From: Vibrio japonicus
GTDB taxonomy: Bacteria > Pseudomonadota > Gammaproteobacteria > Enterobacterales > Vibrionaceae
Reading direction: 5' to 3'
Length of the DNA: 64,000 nucleotides
NCBI RefSeq assembly: GCF_024582835.1
Contig: NZ_CP102097.1
Span: forward strand, 124,001 to 188,000
The notes beneath the pieces were generated by a model that searched no databases, had not been told where the DNA came from, and worked only from the letters and a program-made list of their open reading frames with translations. The position numbers were made by a program, and so were the translations under genes. Within the stretch, counting starts at the first letter, position 1. Each line of letters starts with the position of its first letter. Below, piece by piece: positions 17,829 through 26,511 of the stretch.

Positions 17829-18748
17829 GTACAGCCATCGTTCAGCTCACTAACGTTAGCAAACATTATAAGTCTCTCCATGCGGTTGATGACCTGAGCT
17901 TCTCGATTCAACCAGGAGAAGTACTAGGGCTATTTGGTCATAATGGCGCCGGTAAAACCACGACTATGAAGCTGATTCTTGGCGTCATTGAAGCTTCAGA
18001 AGGAACCGTGAGCGTTTTTGGTTCCAACCCATCCACAAAACAAGCGTGGCAAAGCCGGAAGCAGATTGGCTACCTTCCAGAAAATGTGAGTTTCTATGAA
18101 CAGCTCACCGGATTAGAGGTTCTCACCTACTTTGCTCGCTTAAAATCGGCACCGAAAGCTCAGGTGAAGCAATTACTGACACAAGTGGGATTGGCCGACG
18201 CGTTGAATCGGCAAGTCAAAACCTATTCCAAAGGGATGAGGCAACGTTTAGGTCTTGCTCAAGCCTTTTTGGGCGACCCAAAATTGCTACTGCTCGATGA
18301 ACCAACCGTCGGCCTTGACCCGATTGCCACTCAAGAGTTTTACCAAAGCGTTGACTCGCTCAAGCAAGGCGGTGCTAGTGTTCTTCTCTGTTCTCACGTG
18401 CTTCCCGGGGTTGAGCAACACATCGACCGAGCAATGATTCTGTCCAAAGGCAAAGCCATCACCATTGGAACGCTCGAAGAACTAAGAAAGCAAGCAAAGC
18501 TGCCAACCAAAATCAAAGCGACTGGTCTCAACGGTGCAATTCAGGCCAACACAATCTTATCGTCTTTTGCCACTTCGACTAATCAGCTCTCCGTACCAAA
18601 CGAAGACAAAATGAAGGTGCTAAGAGAGCTACTTGCTTATGAGTCACTGAACGATTTGCAAATGGAGCCTGCAAATCTAGAACAGATTTATCAACACTTT
18701 CTCCATTTACCCAGCGAAGATCCGAAGTCAAAGGAGCTCAAATCATGA
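17825..18748 (+). CDS. nosF: NosF, ABC transporter ATPase for NosZ maturation
   Basis: This 307-residue ATPase has Walker A GHNGAGKTT near residue 38, a signature segment YSKGMRQRLGLA (SKGM variant of LSGGQ), and Walker B LLLLDEPTVGLDP. With NosY it powers NosD in delivering sulfur and assembling the copper-sulfide centre. The last part, after about residue 225, is the usual NosF C-terminal extension. It overlaps both neighbours by 4 bp. Confidence 0.93.
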   Translation: MSTAIVQLTNVSKHYKSLHAVDDLSFSIQPGEVLGLFGHNGAGKTTTMKLILGVIEASEGTVSVFGSNPSTKQAWQSRKQIGYLPENVSFYEQLTGLEVLTYFARLKSAPKAQVKQLLTQVGLADALNRQVKTYSKGMRQRLGLAQAFLGDPKLLLLDEPTVGLDPIATQEFYQSVDSLKQGGASVLLCSHVLPGVEQHIDRAMILSKGKAITIGTLEELRKQAKLPTKIKATGLNGAIQANTILSSFATSTNQLSVPNEDKMKVLRELLAYESLNDLQMEPANLEQIYQHFLHLPSEDPKSKELKS

Positions 18749-19563
18749 ACCCAATTTTTGCTGTTGCGCTTAAAGAGTTTCAAGATGGCCTGAGAAACCG
18801 CTGGTTTGTCTCTATTACTTTGATCTTTGCGCTGTTATCTATCGGCATTAGCTACTATGGCAGTGTCGCGTCAGGCCAATTGACCACTCCATCCCTGTCG
18901 ACCACGATTGCGAGTCTATCCAGCTTGTCCGTGTTCATCATTCCGCTCATCGCACTTTTACTGTGCTACGACAGTTTTGTTGGGGAACAGGAATCAGGAA
19001 CACTACTGCTTCTTATGACCTACCCAATTAGCCACGCCCAACTGCTACTGGGTAAGTTTATTGGTCAAGGGAGCATTATCACGTTATCGACCATGCTGGG
19101 CTTTGGTGCGGCAGGCGTACTACTCAGTGTCACTACAACACACCAATCCATAGCCAGTGCCTTTATCCTCTTTATTGTCACCTCAAGTCTCTTGGGGCTT
19201 TGCTTTATTGCATTGGCCTATCTAATCAGTTTGCTGGTGTCGGAGAAATCCAAAGCAGCGGGAGCCGCATTATTAACTTGGCTGTTCTTCGTGTTGATAT
19301 TCGATCTCGTATTGCTTGGCGTTTTAGTGGGAGGGTATGAAATCCTCGATCAAAAAATATTGGTTCAGATCATGATGCTGAATCCCGCTGATCTTTTCCG
19401 ACTCATTAACCTTGCTGCGCTCAACCACAGTGATGTCAATGGGGTATTGGCTGTTGCTATAAACAGCAGTCTGTCTACGTCAAGTTTAATCATTGTTATG
19501 CTTGTATGGATTACGCTGCCTCTCGGCATTTCTCTATTGGTTTTCCGACAAAAACACCTCTAA
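18745..19563 (+). CDS. nosY: NosY, ABC transporter permease for NosZ maturation
   Basis: The 272-residue protein has six hydrophobic segments and the NosY/ABC-2 motif near VGEQESGTLLLLMTYPI. It begins with the family start NPIFAVALKEFQDGLRNRW. It pairs with NosF in the inner membrane. It overlaps nosF by 4 bp and is followed by nosL after 24 bp. Confidence 0.92.
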   Translation: MNPIFAVALKEFQDGLRNRWFVSITLIFALLSIGISYYGSVASGQLTTPSLSTTIASLSSLSVFIIPLIALLLCYDSFVGEQESGTLLLLMTYPISHAQLLLGKFIGQGSIITLSTMLGFGAAGVLLSVTTTHQSIASAFILFIVTSSLLGLCFIALAYLISLLVSEKSKAAGAALLTWLFFVLIFDLVLLGVLVGGYEILDQKILVQIMMLNPADLFRLINLAALNHSDVNGVLAVAINSSLSTSSLIIVMLVWITLPLGISLLVFRQKHL

Positions 19564-19587
19564 GTCACCACATAAGGATTACGTAAT

Positions 19588-20073
19588 ATGAACACCGCTA
19601 AAAGTATCTTTGTCGCCTTGCTCTCGCTATTTGTATTTGGGTGTGGAGAAGTAGAACAGCAGCAGATGGTCAAACAGGCGCAAGCCATAGAAAGTGCAGA
19701 TGAATGTCATCTTTGCGGAATGGTCATTAAAAACTACCCTGGTCCCAAAGGGCAGGCATTTCAAAAAGGCGAAGATAATACGGTCCGTTTTTGCTCGACG
19801 AGAGATTTGCTTAGCTACATTTTACAACCTGAGAATCAAAGGCAAATAGAGCAGATATTTGTTCACGATATGAGTAAAACGCCATGGCAAAAGCCAGAAG
19901 ACGAGTACTTTATCGATGGTAAAGAAGCTTGGTATGTGATTGGTTCAAGTCAAAAAGGCGCGATGGGGAAAACACTCGCCACTTTTAGTAAAGAAAGTGA
20001 CGCACACGCGTTTAGTCAGGAGTTTGGAGGCAAGGTGTATCAATTTGGTGATATTACTATTGATATTCTATAG
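19588..20073 (+). CDS. nosL: NosL, copper-binding lipoprotein
   Basis: The 161-residue protein has a lipoprotein signal (lipobox FGC, lipidated Cys near residue 19) and the NosL copper-site signature DECHLCGMVI. NosL delivers Cu(I) to the NosD/NosZ maturation route. It is the last gene of the nos operon. Only a weak AT-rich hairpin follows, at 20121-20137. No nosX/apbE flavin-transferase gene is present in the window. Confidence 0.93.
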   Translation: MNTAKSIFVALLSLFVFGCGEVEQQQMVKQAQAIESADECHLCGMVIKNYPGPKGQAFQKGEDNTVRFCSTRDLLSYILQPENQRQIEQIFVHDMSKTPWQKPEDEYFIDGKEAWYVIGSSQKGAMGKTLATFSKESDAHAFSQEFGGKVYQFGDITIDIL

Positions 20074-20120
20074 CTGACGAATTCAGATAATTAGACAAAT
20101 CGATCAGACTACTGGCACTC

Positions 20121-20137
20121 GAAAACGTTGCGTTTTT
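20121..20137 (+). terminator. Weak candidate terminator after nosL
   Basis: AAAACG-TTG-CGTTTT with further T residues forms a short AT-rich hairpin in the 96-bp space between nosL and the convergent LysR gene. It is the only termination-like signal there. Confidence 0.3.
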
Positions 20138-20169
20138 CCTAAACGAAAACTAACGTTGATGACCCTGAT

Positions 20170-21060
20170 TTAACCATGTAACTCAAAATCTTCTACCGCG
20201 AAGTCAATCAAAGCTCTAACCTTCCGAGGCACGACATTTCCTGTCAGGTACACGGCACTAATGGGTTGTGTTGGAGCTTTGTAATTGGCAAGTAGTTTAA
20301 TCAATCGCCCCTTTTCAATGTCTTCCTGTAGAACAAAGTCCGGACAAAGAGCGATACCACGTCCATCAATCGCCCAATCCTTAGCAATTCTTGCGCTGTT
20401 TACCATAAGGTTACGCGAAGGCGTAAATGTTGTTTGCCCTTGCTCATCCATAAAGACCCACTTCCCGTAACCTCTTCGGTTGGTATCAATCACACAGATA
20501 TGATGGTGGAGATCTTCCAGTGTTTTTGGTGTGCCTTTCTCTGCCAAATATTCAGGGGAAGCAACTAGAAAGCTGGTGATTTCCCCGAGCTTACGGGCTT
20601 TGAGAGTGGCAACATCAGGGAGGCCAATTCTAAATGCGAGGTCGAATCCATCGGTAGCAAGGTCGACAAAGGAGTCCGTAAGGCGAAGATCGATGGAAAG
20701 TCCGGGATGGCGCTCGGAAAAGCGGCTTAGAAAACCGGTAATGTATATTTCACCGAAAGTGACTGGTGCGGAGATGCGTAGCAAGCCGGTTAATCCTTTC
20801 GATTCTTCAGATACAGAACCCAACATATCATCAAACTCGTCCAGAAGTACCGAGGCACGCATTAGCAATTCTTGCCCAGTTGGCGTTAATCCAACCTGTC
20901 GAGTCGTTCTTTGTAACAGCCGCGCGCCTATGCGCTCTTCCAACTGAGCAACGTATTTTGAAGTTAAGCGGTTTGAAACGCCAAGTCGTTCAGCGGCCTC
21001 TGTAAAAGAGCCTGTCTGCGCCGTAGCCACAAAGGCCTTTAATCCATCTATTAAATCCAT
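20170..21060 (-). CDS. LysR-family transcriptional regulator
   Basis: The 296-residue protein has an N-terminal LysR helix-turn-helix (FVATAQTGSFTEAAERLGVSN, then LEERIGARLLQRTTRQV) and a standard effector domain of the DsdC/PtxE-like CrgA class. It lies 175 bp downstream of the glutathionyl-hydroquinone reductase gene on the same strand. A GST terminator candidate lies between them. It may regulate the adjacent reductase and DoxX genes, which often sit beside LysR genes of this class. Confidence 0.85.
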   Translation of the reverse strand: MDLIDGLKAFVATAQTGSFTEAAERLGVSNRLTSKYVAQLEERIGARLLQRTTRQVGLTPTGQELLMRASVLLDEFDDMLGSVSEESKGLTGLLRISAPVTFGEIYITGFLSRFSERHPGLSIDLRLTDSFVDLATDGFDLAFRIGLPDVATLKARKLGEITSFLVASPEYLAEKGTPKTLEDLHHHICVIDTNRRGYGKWVFMDEQGQTTFTPSRNLMVNSARIAKDWAIDGRGIALCPDFVLQEDIEKGRLIKLLANYKAPTQPISAVYLTGNVVPRKVRALIDFAVEDFELHG

Positions 21061-21189
21061 TGCCTGCCTCGACGATTTGGAACATTAAGAGGACTGTTAT
21101 TCTACATCATCGCCATTGTATTGAAAGTAGCGAAAAACTGAGTTTGCTGATACCAAACGCGGTAAATTGTGAGCATCGGGTAAAGAAAT

Positions 21190-21228
21190 GATAAATAGCC
21201 ATTTATCAACACAGTGCTGATAAATGGC
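21190..21228 (-). terminator. Terminator after the glutathionyl-hydroquinone reductase gene
   Basis: A perfect 11-bp stem (21198-21208 with 21218-21228) around a 9-base loop lies immediately past the stop codon of the minus-strand gene. On the minus strand it is followed by a T-rich stretch (TATTTATCATTT). Confidence 0.6.
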
Positions 21229-21235
21229 CTAGCTC

Positions 21236-22210
21236 TTAAATTTCGCTTACTGACTTAACGAGCTTACTAATGTGAGCGGGAACCAGAGGACGAATACCTG
21301 CTGGGTTGAGATCTTTAATTGAGTAGTATCCCGCTATGATGTGGTCGATACTGACTGTGTCTGACACGCCAGGAAGCCTATATATCCTCTCCATGTAAGC
21401 CGACAGGTTCGGATAGTTAGCAATCTGTTTGTAACTAGTCTTGAACAAACCGTAATACGCGGCATCAAAGCGAATCAAGGTCACAAAGGTTCGTACATCA
21501 GTTTCTGTTAAGCGATCACCCAGTAGGTAATCCTGCCCATCCAGTCTTTCCTCAAGCTCGTCGAGCATCGCGAAAACGCCGTTTGCCGCTTCTTCATAGG
21601 CTTCTTGAGATTTTGTAAACCCGGCCTTATAAACACCATTATTTAAGTCTTCATAAATACGAGCATTTAGGCTTTCAATGTTTGATGCCAACTCCTTTGG
21701 ATACAGTCTGACACCGGATGGCACAAGGTGCTCAAATGCGGTATCCAACATTCGCAAAATATCTGCGCTTTCATTGTTAACCATGACATTCTGCTTGGTA
21801 TCCCACAAGACTGGAACGGTTGCGCGGCCAGTGTAATCCGCTTTCGCACGGGTATAAATCTCATGCAAATAACCGGAATTAAATAGTGGGTCGTTGTCAG
21901 CGCCCGGATAGCCGCCAAAACGCCATCCCTGAGTGGTGAGTACCGGGTTCACTACTGTGACCGATATCATCTCTTCCAACCCCTTAAGCTTTCTAGCCAT
22001 CAGAGTTCGAGAAGCCCACGGACAAATCAACGCCACATAAAGGCGGTAACGTCCGGGCTCAGCTTTAAAACCACCAACTCCTGTAGGACCAGCACTGCCG
22101 TCCGGAGTAATCCAGTTACGTATTTCGGATATCTGGCGGACAAAGCGCCCTTTCTCATCACTGCTTTGCAGAGCTTTCCAGTCCTCTGTCCATTTTCCAT
22201 CAACTAACAT
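21236..22210 (-). CDS. yqjG: Glutathionyl-hydroquinone reductase (YqjG/Xi-class GST family)
   Basis: The 324-residue protein has an N-terminal thioredoxin-fold GST domain with the catalytic motif CPWA (C63) and a C-terminal helical domain; WRFGGYPGADNDPL and NNESADILRML are family features. These enzymes reduce glutathionyl-hydroquinones with glutathione. AAGG lies 7 bases before the ATG. It is next to a DoxX gene, a frequent pairing, suggesting a redox-detoxification unit. Cytoplasmic. Confidence 0.88.
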   Translation of the reverse strand: MLVDGKWTEDWKALQSSDEKGRFVRQISEIRNWITPDGSAGPTGVGGFKAEPGRYRLYVALICPWASRTLMARKLKGLEEMISVTVVNPVLTTQGWRFGGYPGADNDPLFNSGYLHEIYTRAKADYTGRATVPVLWDTKQNVMVNNESADILRMLDTAFEHLVPSGVRLYPKELASNIESLNARIYEDLNNGVYKAGFTKSQEAYEEAANGVFAMLDELEERLDGQDYLLGDRLTETDVRTFVTLIRFDAAYYGLFKTSYKQIANYPNLSAYMERIYRLPGVSDTVSIDHIIAGYYSIKDLNPAGIRPLVPAHISKLVKSVSEI

Positions 22211-22394
22211 AATTGTACCTTCAAAGTTCAGAAGCCATGAAATACGAATGAGCGCATTAGTCCTGCTCCAAGGTCTATCCCTTCAATCGTAGTCACAAGT
22301 TCATTTTTACCATCTGAAGCCCCTGCTATAAACAGTGCAGGAGCAAGATGCCGCCAAGCAGCATCTATATATTTCAAGCAATCTCAGCGGGGGG

Positions 22395-22817
22395 TTATGC
22401 GTACTGGCCTAATAGCTTATTGATTACCGGTATTTTTAGCGCATAAACGCCACTCCCCAACAAACCAATAGCGATTTGTACTAAAGTCCAGAATAGTGGG
22501 TATTCCCAGCCACCACCGGCATTTGAAAATCCCCAACCATTTCCAGAATGGGCCCAGAAAGCGCCAAGTAAGACTGGGATTAAAGCAGCGGAAACAACAC
22601 GTGTCGCAACCCCAAGTACTAATGCCAGACCGCCAAGTAGCTCAGCAACAATGGTCAAGTAGGCAATAATCGGAGGTAGTCCGAGACTTTCGAAAAAGCC
22701 CACTGTGCCAGGGATGGTAAACACAAATACTTTTGTCAGCCCATGAGCCAAAAATAGCAATCCGGATGTCACTCTTAGTAAGAATGCAGCGTAAGGGGCG
22801 GTGTTTGAATCAGTCAT
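22395..22817 (-). CDS. DoxX-family membrane protein
   Basis: The 140-residue protein has four membrane helices; LLRVTSGLLFLAHGLTKVF and GLPPIIAYLTIVAELLGGLAL are typical of the DoxX/YphA group. Its activity is not established for most members. The start at 22817 has GAGGACACTATC upstream. It lies upstream of the quinone reductase gene on the same strand with a 184-bp gap. Confidence 0.85.
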   Translation of the reverse strand: MTDSNTAPYAAFLLRVTSGLLFLAHGLTKVFVFTIPGTVGFFESLGLPPIIAYLTIVAELLGGLALVLGVATRVVSAALIPVLLGAFWAHSGNGWGFSNAGGGWEYPLFWTLVQIAIGLLGSGVYALKIPVINKLLGQYA

Positions 22818-23172
22818 GATAGTGTCCTCATATTTGTTCTGTCAGCTTCGGGTAACTAGGCTGAATCGCCACACCCGTTTGGTATGAGGAAAGTATGCGC
22901 GTACAGCTCTATCAACACAATGACGAATATATGGAATGATAATCAACAAAACGTTCCAAATGACGGCATATGGTAGAACTAGGCATGACTAAAACGTGGG
23001 CGTATAGATAAAACCCGCACTCAATAATGGTCATTGAGTTCACAAATAAGATCGATATTAGCTTTTTCGAATGGGATGAGAGTTACTTGTCTTGGCGAGA
23101 GTTTAAAGTGTTGGGGACGGTATTAAATGAATGAGGGCGACATACACCCTCATTCAAATAGAAACAGTTTTA
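22818..23172. other. 355-bp intergenic region between the DoxX and ABC operons
   Basis: It holds the presumed DoxX promoter at its left end and the ABC-operon terminator hairpin at its right end. A 35-codon plus-strand frame, 23027-23134, ends inside that hairpin; it has an aromatic- and acid-rich translation but no ribosome site, so I do not annotate it as a gene. Confidence 0.5.
23122..23156 (-). terminator. Terminator of the amino acid ABC operon
   Basis: A perfect 10-bp stem (23128-23137 with 23147-23156) around a CGACATACA loop lies 16 bp past the ATPase stop. On the minus strand it is followed by TTTAAT, a short T tract. Confidence 0.6.
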
Positions 23173-23907
23173 TTACAATACCTTAGATAAGAATTTCTTT
23201 AGCCTCGGGTTGGTTGGATTATCAAAAAATCGCTCCGGGGTGTCCGACACTAATAGCTCACCATCTTCCATAAACAACACTCTATCTGCCACTTCTTTTG
23301 CGAAGCCCATTTCATGTGTCACGACAACCATCGTCATACCATCCTTTGCTAGGTCTTTCATAACATCCAGTACCTCGCCGACCATCTCGGGATCGAGCGC
23401 GGAGGTAGGCTCATCAAACAACATGATATTTGGCTTCATCGCAAGTGCACGCGCGATTGCTACACGTTGCTGCTGACCGCCAGACAAATGATTGGGGTAA
23501 TTATCCATCCTCTCCGAAAGGCCAACCTTGTAAAGTAAATCTTTAGCCTCTGCCTCTACTGATTTAGCGTCTCGTTTAGAGACTTTAAGTGGCGCAAGCA
23601 TCACATTCCCTAAGGCCGTTTTATGCGGAAACAGATTAAAACCTTGGAAGACCATACCAACATCTGCACGCAGCTTATTGATATCCGTCGCTTTGTCATA
23701 CATGTTAATGCCATCCACGATAATAGAACCGCTATTTATCGTCTCTAGCTGATTAATCGTTCTAAGGAAAGTTGATTTACCAGAACCCGATGGGCCGACA
23801 ATAACAATTACCTCTCCTTTTTCAACGTCTACTGATACATCCTTCAGAGCGTGACAGCCATTAGGGTAAATTTTGTTGACTTTTTTTGCTGAAATAATGT
23901 GTTCCAT
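23173..23907 (-). CDS. Polar amino acid ABC transporter ATPase (GlnQ/HisP type)
   Basis: From ATG at 23907 the protein has 244 residues, with Walker [10 protein letters not shown], signature [12 protein letters not shown], Walker [12 protein letters not shown] and the H-loop VVTHEM, all of the polar-amino-acid uptake class. GGAG lies 7 bases before this start; a TTG four codons upstream is rejected. It is the third gene after the binding protein and permease. Confidence 0.9.
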   Translation of the reverse strand: MEHIISAKKVNKIYPNGCHALKDVSVDVEKGEVIVIVGPSGSGKSTFLRTINQLETINSGSIIVDGINMYDKATDINKLRADVGMVFQGFNLFPHKTALGNVMLAPLKVSKRDAKSVEAEAKDLLYKVGLSERMDNYPNHLSGGQQQRVAIARALAMKPNIMLFDEPTSALDPEMVGEVLDVMKDLAKDGMTMVVVTHEMGFAKEVADRVLFMEDGELLVSDTPERFFDNPTNPRLKKFLSKVL

Positions 23908-23919
23908 TAATGACTCCAA

Positions 23920-24867
23920 TTAATCACTTGCTGCCAGTTTCTTTTCTAACATTTGTATTGCCCAAGACAATGCGCTGGTTAAAAGTAAATAAAGAGCCGC
24001 TACCGTAAACCACACTTCAAAAGGAGCGAAGCTGCCACTGACCACTTCTCTTCCCGCTTTGGTGAGGTCGGTAATAGAGATAACAGAAACTAAAGATGAA
24101 TCTTTGATCAGGTTGATAAACTGCCCAGCTAAAGGAGGTAATGTTTGCTTAAACGCTTGTGGCAAAATTACATAAATCATCGCTTTGGGGTAGTTCATAC
24201 CTAATGAACGTGCTGCTTCCATTTGTCCTTTAGGGATAGATTGAATACCGGAGCGCACGATTTCAGCGACATATGCGGCAGTAAACACCGAAAGAGCAAT
24301 AACACCAGCAGTAAAACGCTCTAGATCAAGCACAGTACCAATAAAGAAGTAAACAATAAAAATTTGTACTAAGAGAGGGGTTCCGCGAATGACCTCTATG
24401 TAGACGATAGATAGCTTTTTTAGCGCTGGGTTACTCGATATTCGCATTAAACCTATCACTAAGCCCAACACTAAAGCGATTATCAGAGACCAAATAGAAA
24501 TTTCGATCGTGGTAAAAACGCCCTCTAGAATAGGTCCAGTACGCCACTCTTTTACTGTCGCCAACGTGTCACCTTCAAAAATAAGGTCACCCTCGTAGAC
24601 ATCAACCGATTTATAGCTCCCTAGCTGAAGGACAACATCACCGTTGATATTTTCGAGCGCAAGTTGGTTATTCTCATCGAGTATTATATTGCCATCTACA
24701 GGAGCCTTAATTGATGAGGCGGCGTTAGTAGCGATGTAAGGAATGACACGTTCCCAATTCCAGTTGTAATCAATTCGCTTTCCTGAGAGATATACGAGGC
24801 CGCAAATTGATAGCAAAACAAGAACAAAAACAGCATTCCATAAAAAGGATTTAAGATTATTTTGCAT
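23920..24867 (-). CDS. Amino acid ABC transporter permease with an N-terminal extracytoplasmic insert
   Basis: From ATG at 24867 it has about 315 residues. After a first hydrophobic segment (residues 11-30) comes a hydrophilic stretch of about 85 residues with no membrane segment, then the HisM/GlnP permease domain, with the EAA loop at ARSLGMNYPKAMIYVILPQA. Typical GlnP/HisM permeases are 215-250 residues and lack this insert. The insert would lie in the periplasm and may contact the binding protein. The longer in-frame start at 24924 is not favoured. Confidence 0.85.
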   Translation of the reverse strand: MQNNLKSFLWNAVFVLVLLSICGLVYLSGKRIDYNWNWERVIPYIATNAASSIKAPVDGNIILDENNQLALENINGDVVLQLGSYKSVDVYEGDLIFEGDTLATVKEWRTGPILEGVFTTIEISIWSLIIALVLGLVIGLMRISSNPALKKLSIVYIEVIRGTPLLVQIFIVYFFIGTVLDLERFTAGVIALSVFTAAYVAEIVRSGIQSIPKGQMEAARSLGMNYPKAMIYVILPQAFKQTLPPLAGQFINLIKDSSLVSVISITDLTKAGREVVSGSFAPFEVWFTVAALYLLLTSALSWAIQMLEKKLAASD

Positions 24868-24924
24868 GTTATTCCGAAAATTACTTTTGAACAAACTTGG
24901 TAGGATGTATGGGGTAAGGTACAA

Positions 24925-24980
24925 GTTAGCTTCAGAAGCCTAGTTATATTGCTTAGCAATAATTCAACTCTGAAGCTAAC
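24925..24980 (-). promoter_or_regulatory. Two-level hairpin between binding-protein and permease genes
   Basis: Outer arms 24925-24936 and 24969-24980 are a perfect 12-bp inverted repeat. Inside is a second stem (24947-24952 with 24956-24961) with a TTA loop. It sits in the 139-bp space after the binding-protein stop, where message-stabilising hairpins often set subunit ratios. There is no T tract. Confidence 0.6.
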
Positions 24981-25006
24981 CCACGCACCTAAAAATGAAA
25001 GTGAGG

Positions 25007-25795
25007 TTATTTAACCTGCTTTAACCATTTATCGTCGTTAAACCACTTTTCATAAATGCGATCATAAGTGCCATCGCCTTTAATTTGACGTAAGTAGTTA
25101 TTTAGGAAGTTGATGGTGTCGAGGTTACCTTGAGGTACGGCCCAACCAAGAGGTTCGTAAGTAAACGGTTCAGACAAGTGTAGTAACTGGCCTTTATTTT
25201 CTGCAGTGTAGATTGAGTTGTACGGGAAATCATAGACAAAGGCATCCACCTTCCCATTCGCCACCTCAAGTACTGCTTCTGATTGTGTTTCGTATAAATT
25301 TGTTTTTGCTTTTGGTAGATAGCGCTTAACCGCTTGCTCGCCAGTTGTCCCAAGCTTGGTTGCAACAACATAATCAGGACTATTAAGGTCACGGTAACTA
25401 GACACTTTTCCTTCGTGTTTAGGATCGACAAGAATTGATTGACCGATGACCACATATGGATCTGCGAAGTTGACCTGAGTATTTCGCATTGCTGTGATGG
25501 TCATCCCCCCCATAATCATGTGACATTTGCCCGTTAGAAGTGTAGGAATAATGCCATCCCAAGCGGTATTTACGGGTACAAATTTAACACCCATAGCGCG
25601 CGCCATTTGCTTCCCTAAGTCGATATCAAACCCGATATACTGACCGTCTTTTGCTGTCATCTCAAACGGCATATAACCGGAATCAAAACAGACTTTCAAC
25701 TCTCCGGTGTTTTTGATGTCGTCCAAAATTGGGTCAGCCATCGCTGTAGTTGACACAGTTAACCCTAGTGCAGCAAGACAAAATAACTTTTTCAT
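25007..25795 (-). CDS. Amino acid ABC transporter periplasmic binding protein
   Basis: From ATG at 25795 (AAAGGAATATCC upstream) it has 262 residues with a signal peptide (MKKLFCLAALGL to TTAMA) and the family 3 solute-binding fold: GYMPFEM, GFDIDLGKQMA and MIMGGMTITAMRN, where the arginine contacts the ligand carboxylate. An upstream in-frame extension from 25945 is AT-rich leader, not protein. Ligand likely glutamine or a related polar amino acid; not determined. Confidence 0.9.
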   Translation of the reverse strand: MKKLFCLAALGLTVSTTAMADPILDDIKNTGELKVCFDSGYMPFEMTAKDGQYIGFDIDLGKQMARAMGVKFVPVNTAWDGIIPTLLTGKCHMIMGGMTITAMRNTQVNFADPYVVIGQSILVDPKHEGKVSSYRDLNSPDYVVATKLGTTGEQAVKRYLPKAKTNLYETQSEAVLEVANGKVDAFVYDFPYNSIYTAENKGQLLHLSEPFTYEPLGWAVPQGNLDTINFLNNYLRQIKGDGTYDRIYEKWFNDDKWLKQVK

Positions 25796-26283
25796 GGATA
25801 TTCCTTTATCGTTTGTTGAAGCTTTTTTATACACGACCAGAAAATAAAAAACCATAGAATGTAATAATTTAATCAGTATAAGCTTAAAAATCTGCGTTAA
25901 GCCAAAATAAATACATAAAAACAACAAGGGGATTATTATAAACACGCAGTGGCTGGAAAACGTTTAACGTTATCTAAATCAATAAACAAAACGCGAATCT
26001 ACGTAAAGGCTTACGCAATCAATGATGACGTTGATATAACACAAAATACCTAAACAGTTTTATTAAACGGATTATGGTAGGTTCAGATTGCCGTTTTGTG
26101 ATTTAAATATTCGGAGAGGTCTTTAATAGCGAAAACTACCGCCAAACGTTTGGTATGCTGCTGTATTACCCACTGATAACTTGGTAGATTGAGAACCAAA
26201 AACAGATAAACAGATACGAAAAAACACGCAGTTAAGCGCTTTATTTTAAACAATTAGGAAGTTCAGATTATGATAAGAAGAAT
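25796..26283. other. 488-bp intergenic region upstream of the ABC operon
   Basis: It is AT-rich and holds the ABC-operon promoter: a perfect TATAAT reads on the minus strand at 25940-25935, with no convincing -35. Two AACGTT direct copies lie at 25958-25970 and could be an operator. I see nothing else; no supported gene. Confidence 0.4.
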
Positions 26284-26358
<75 letters not shown>

Positions 26359-26511
26359 TATGTCGTGTGGACCTGAGCTAATATGCCAGATCTGACTGAA
26401 AAGAAAAGTCTTTTTTTCAAAAAAACACTCAATCGGTCACTCTTCCATCAAATCGAACATATTAAGCTCAATGTGAGGTTGCTTCTGTGTGAATCGGTAG
26501 GTTGGATTTGA

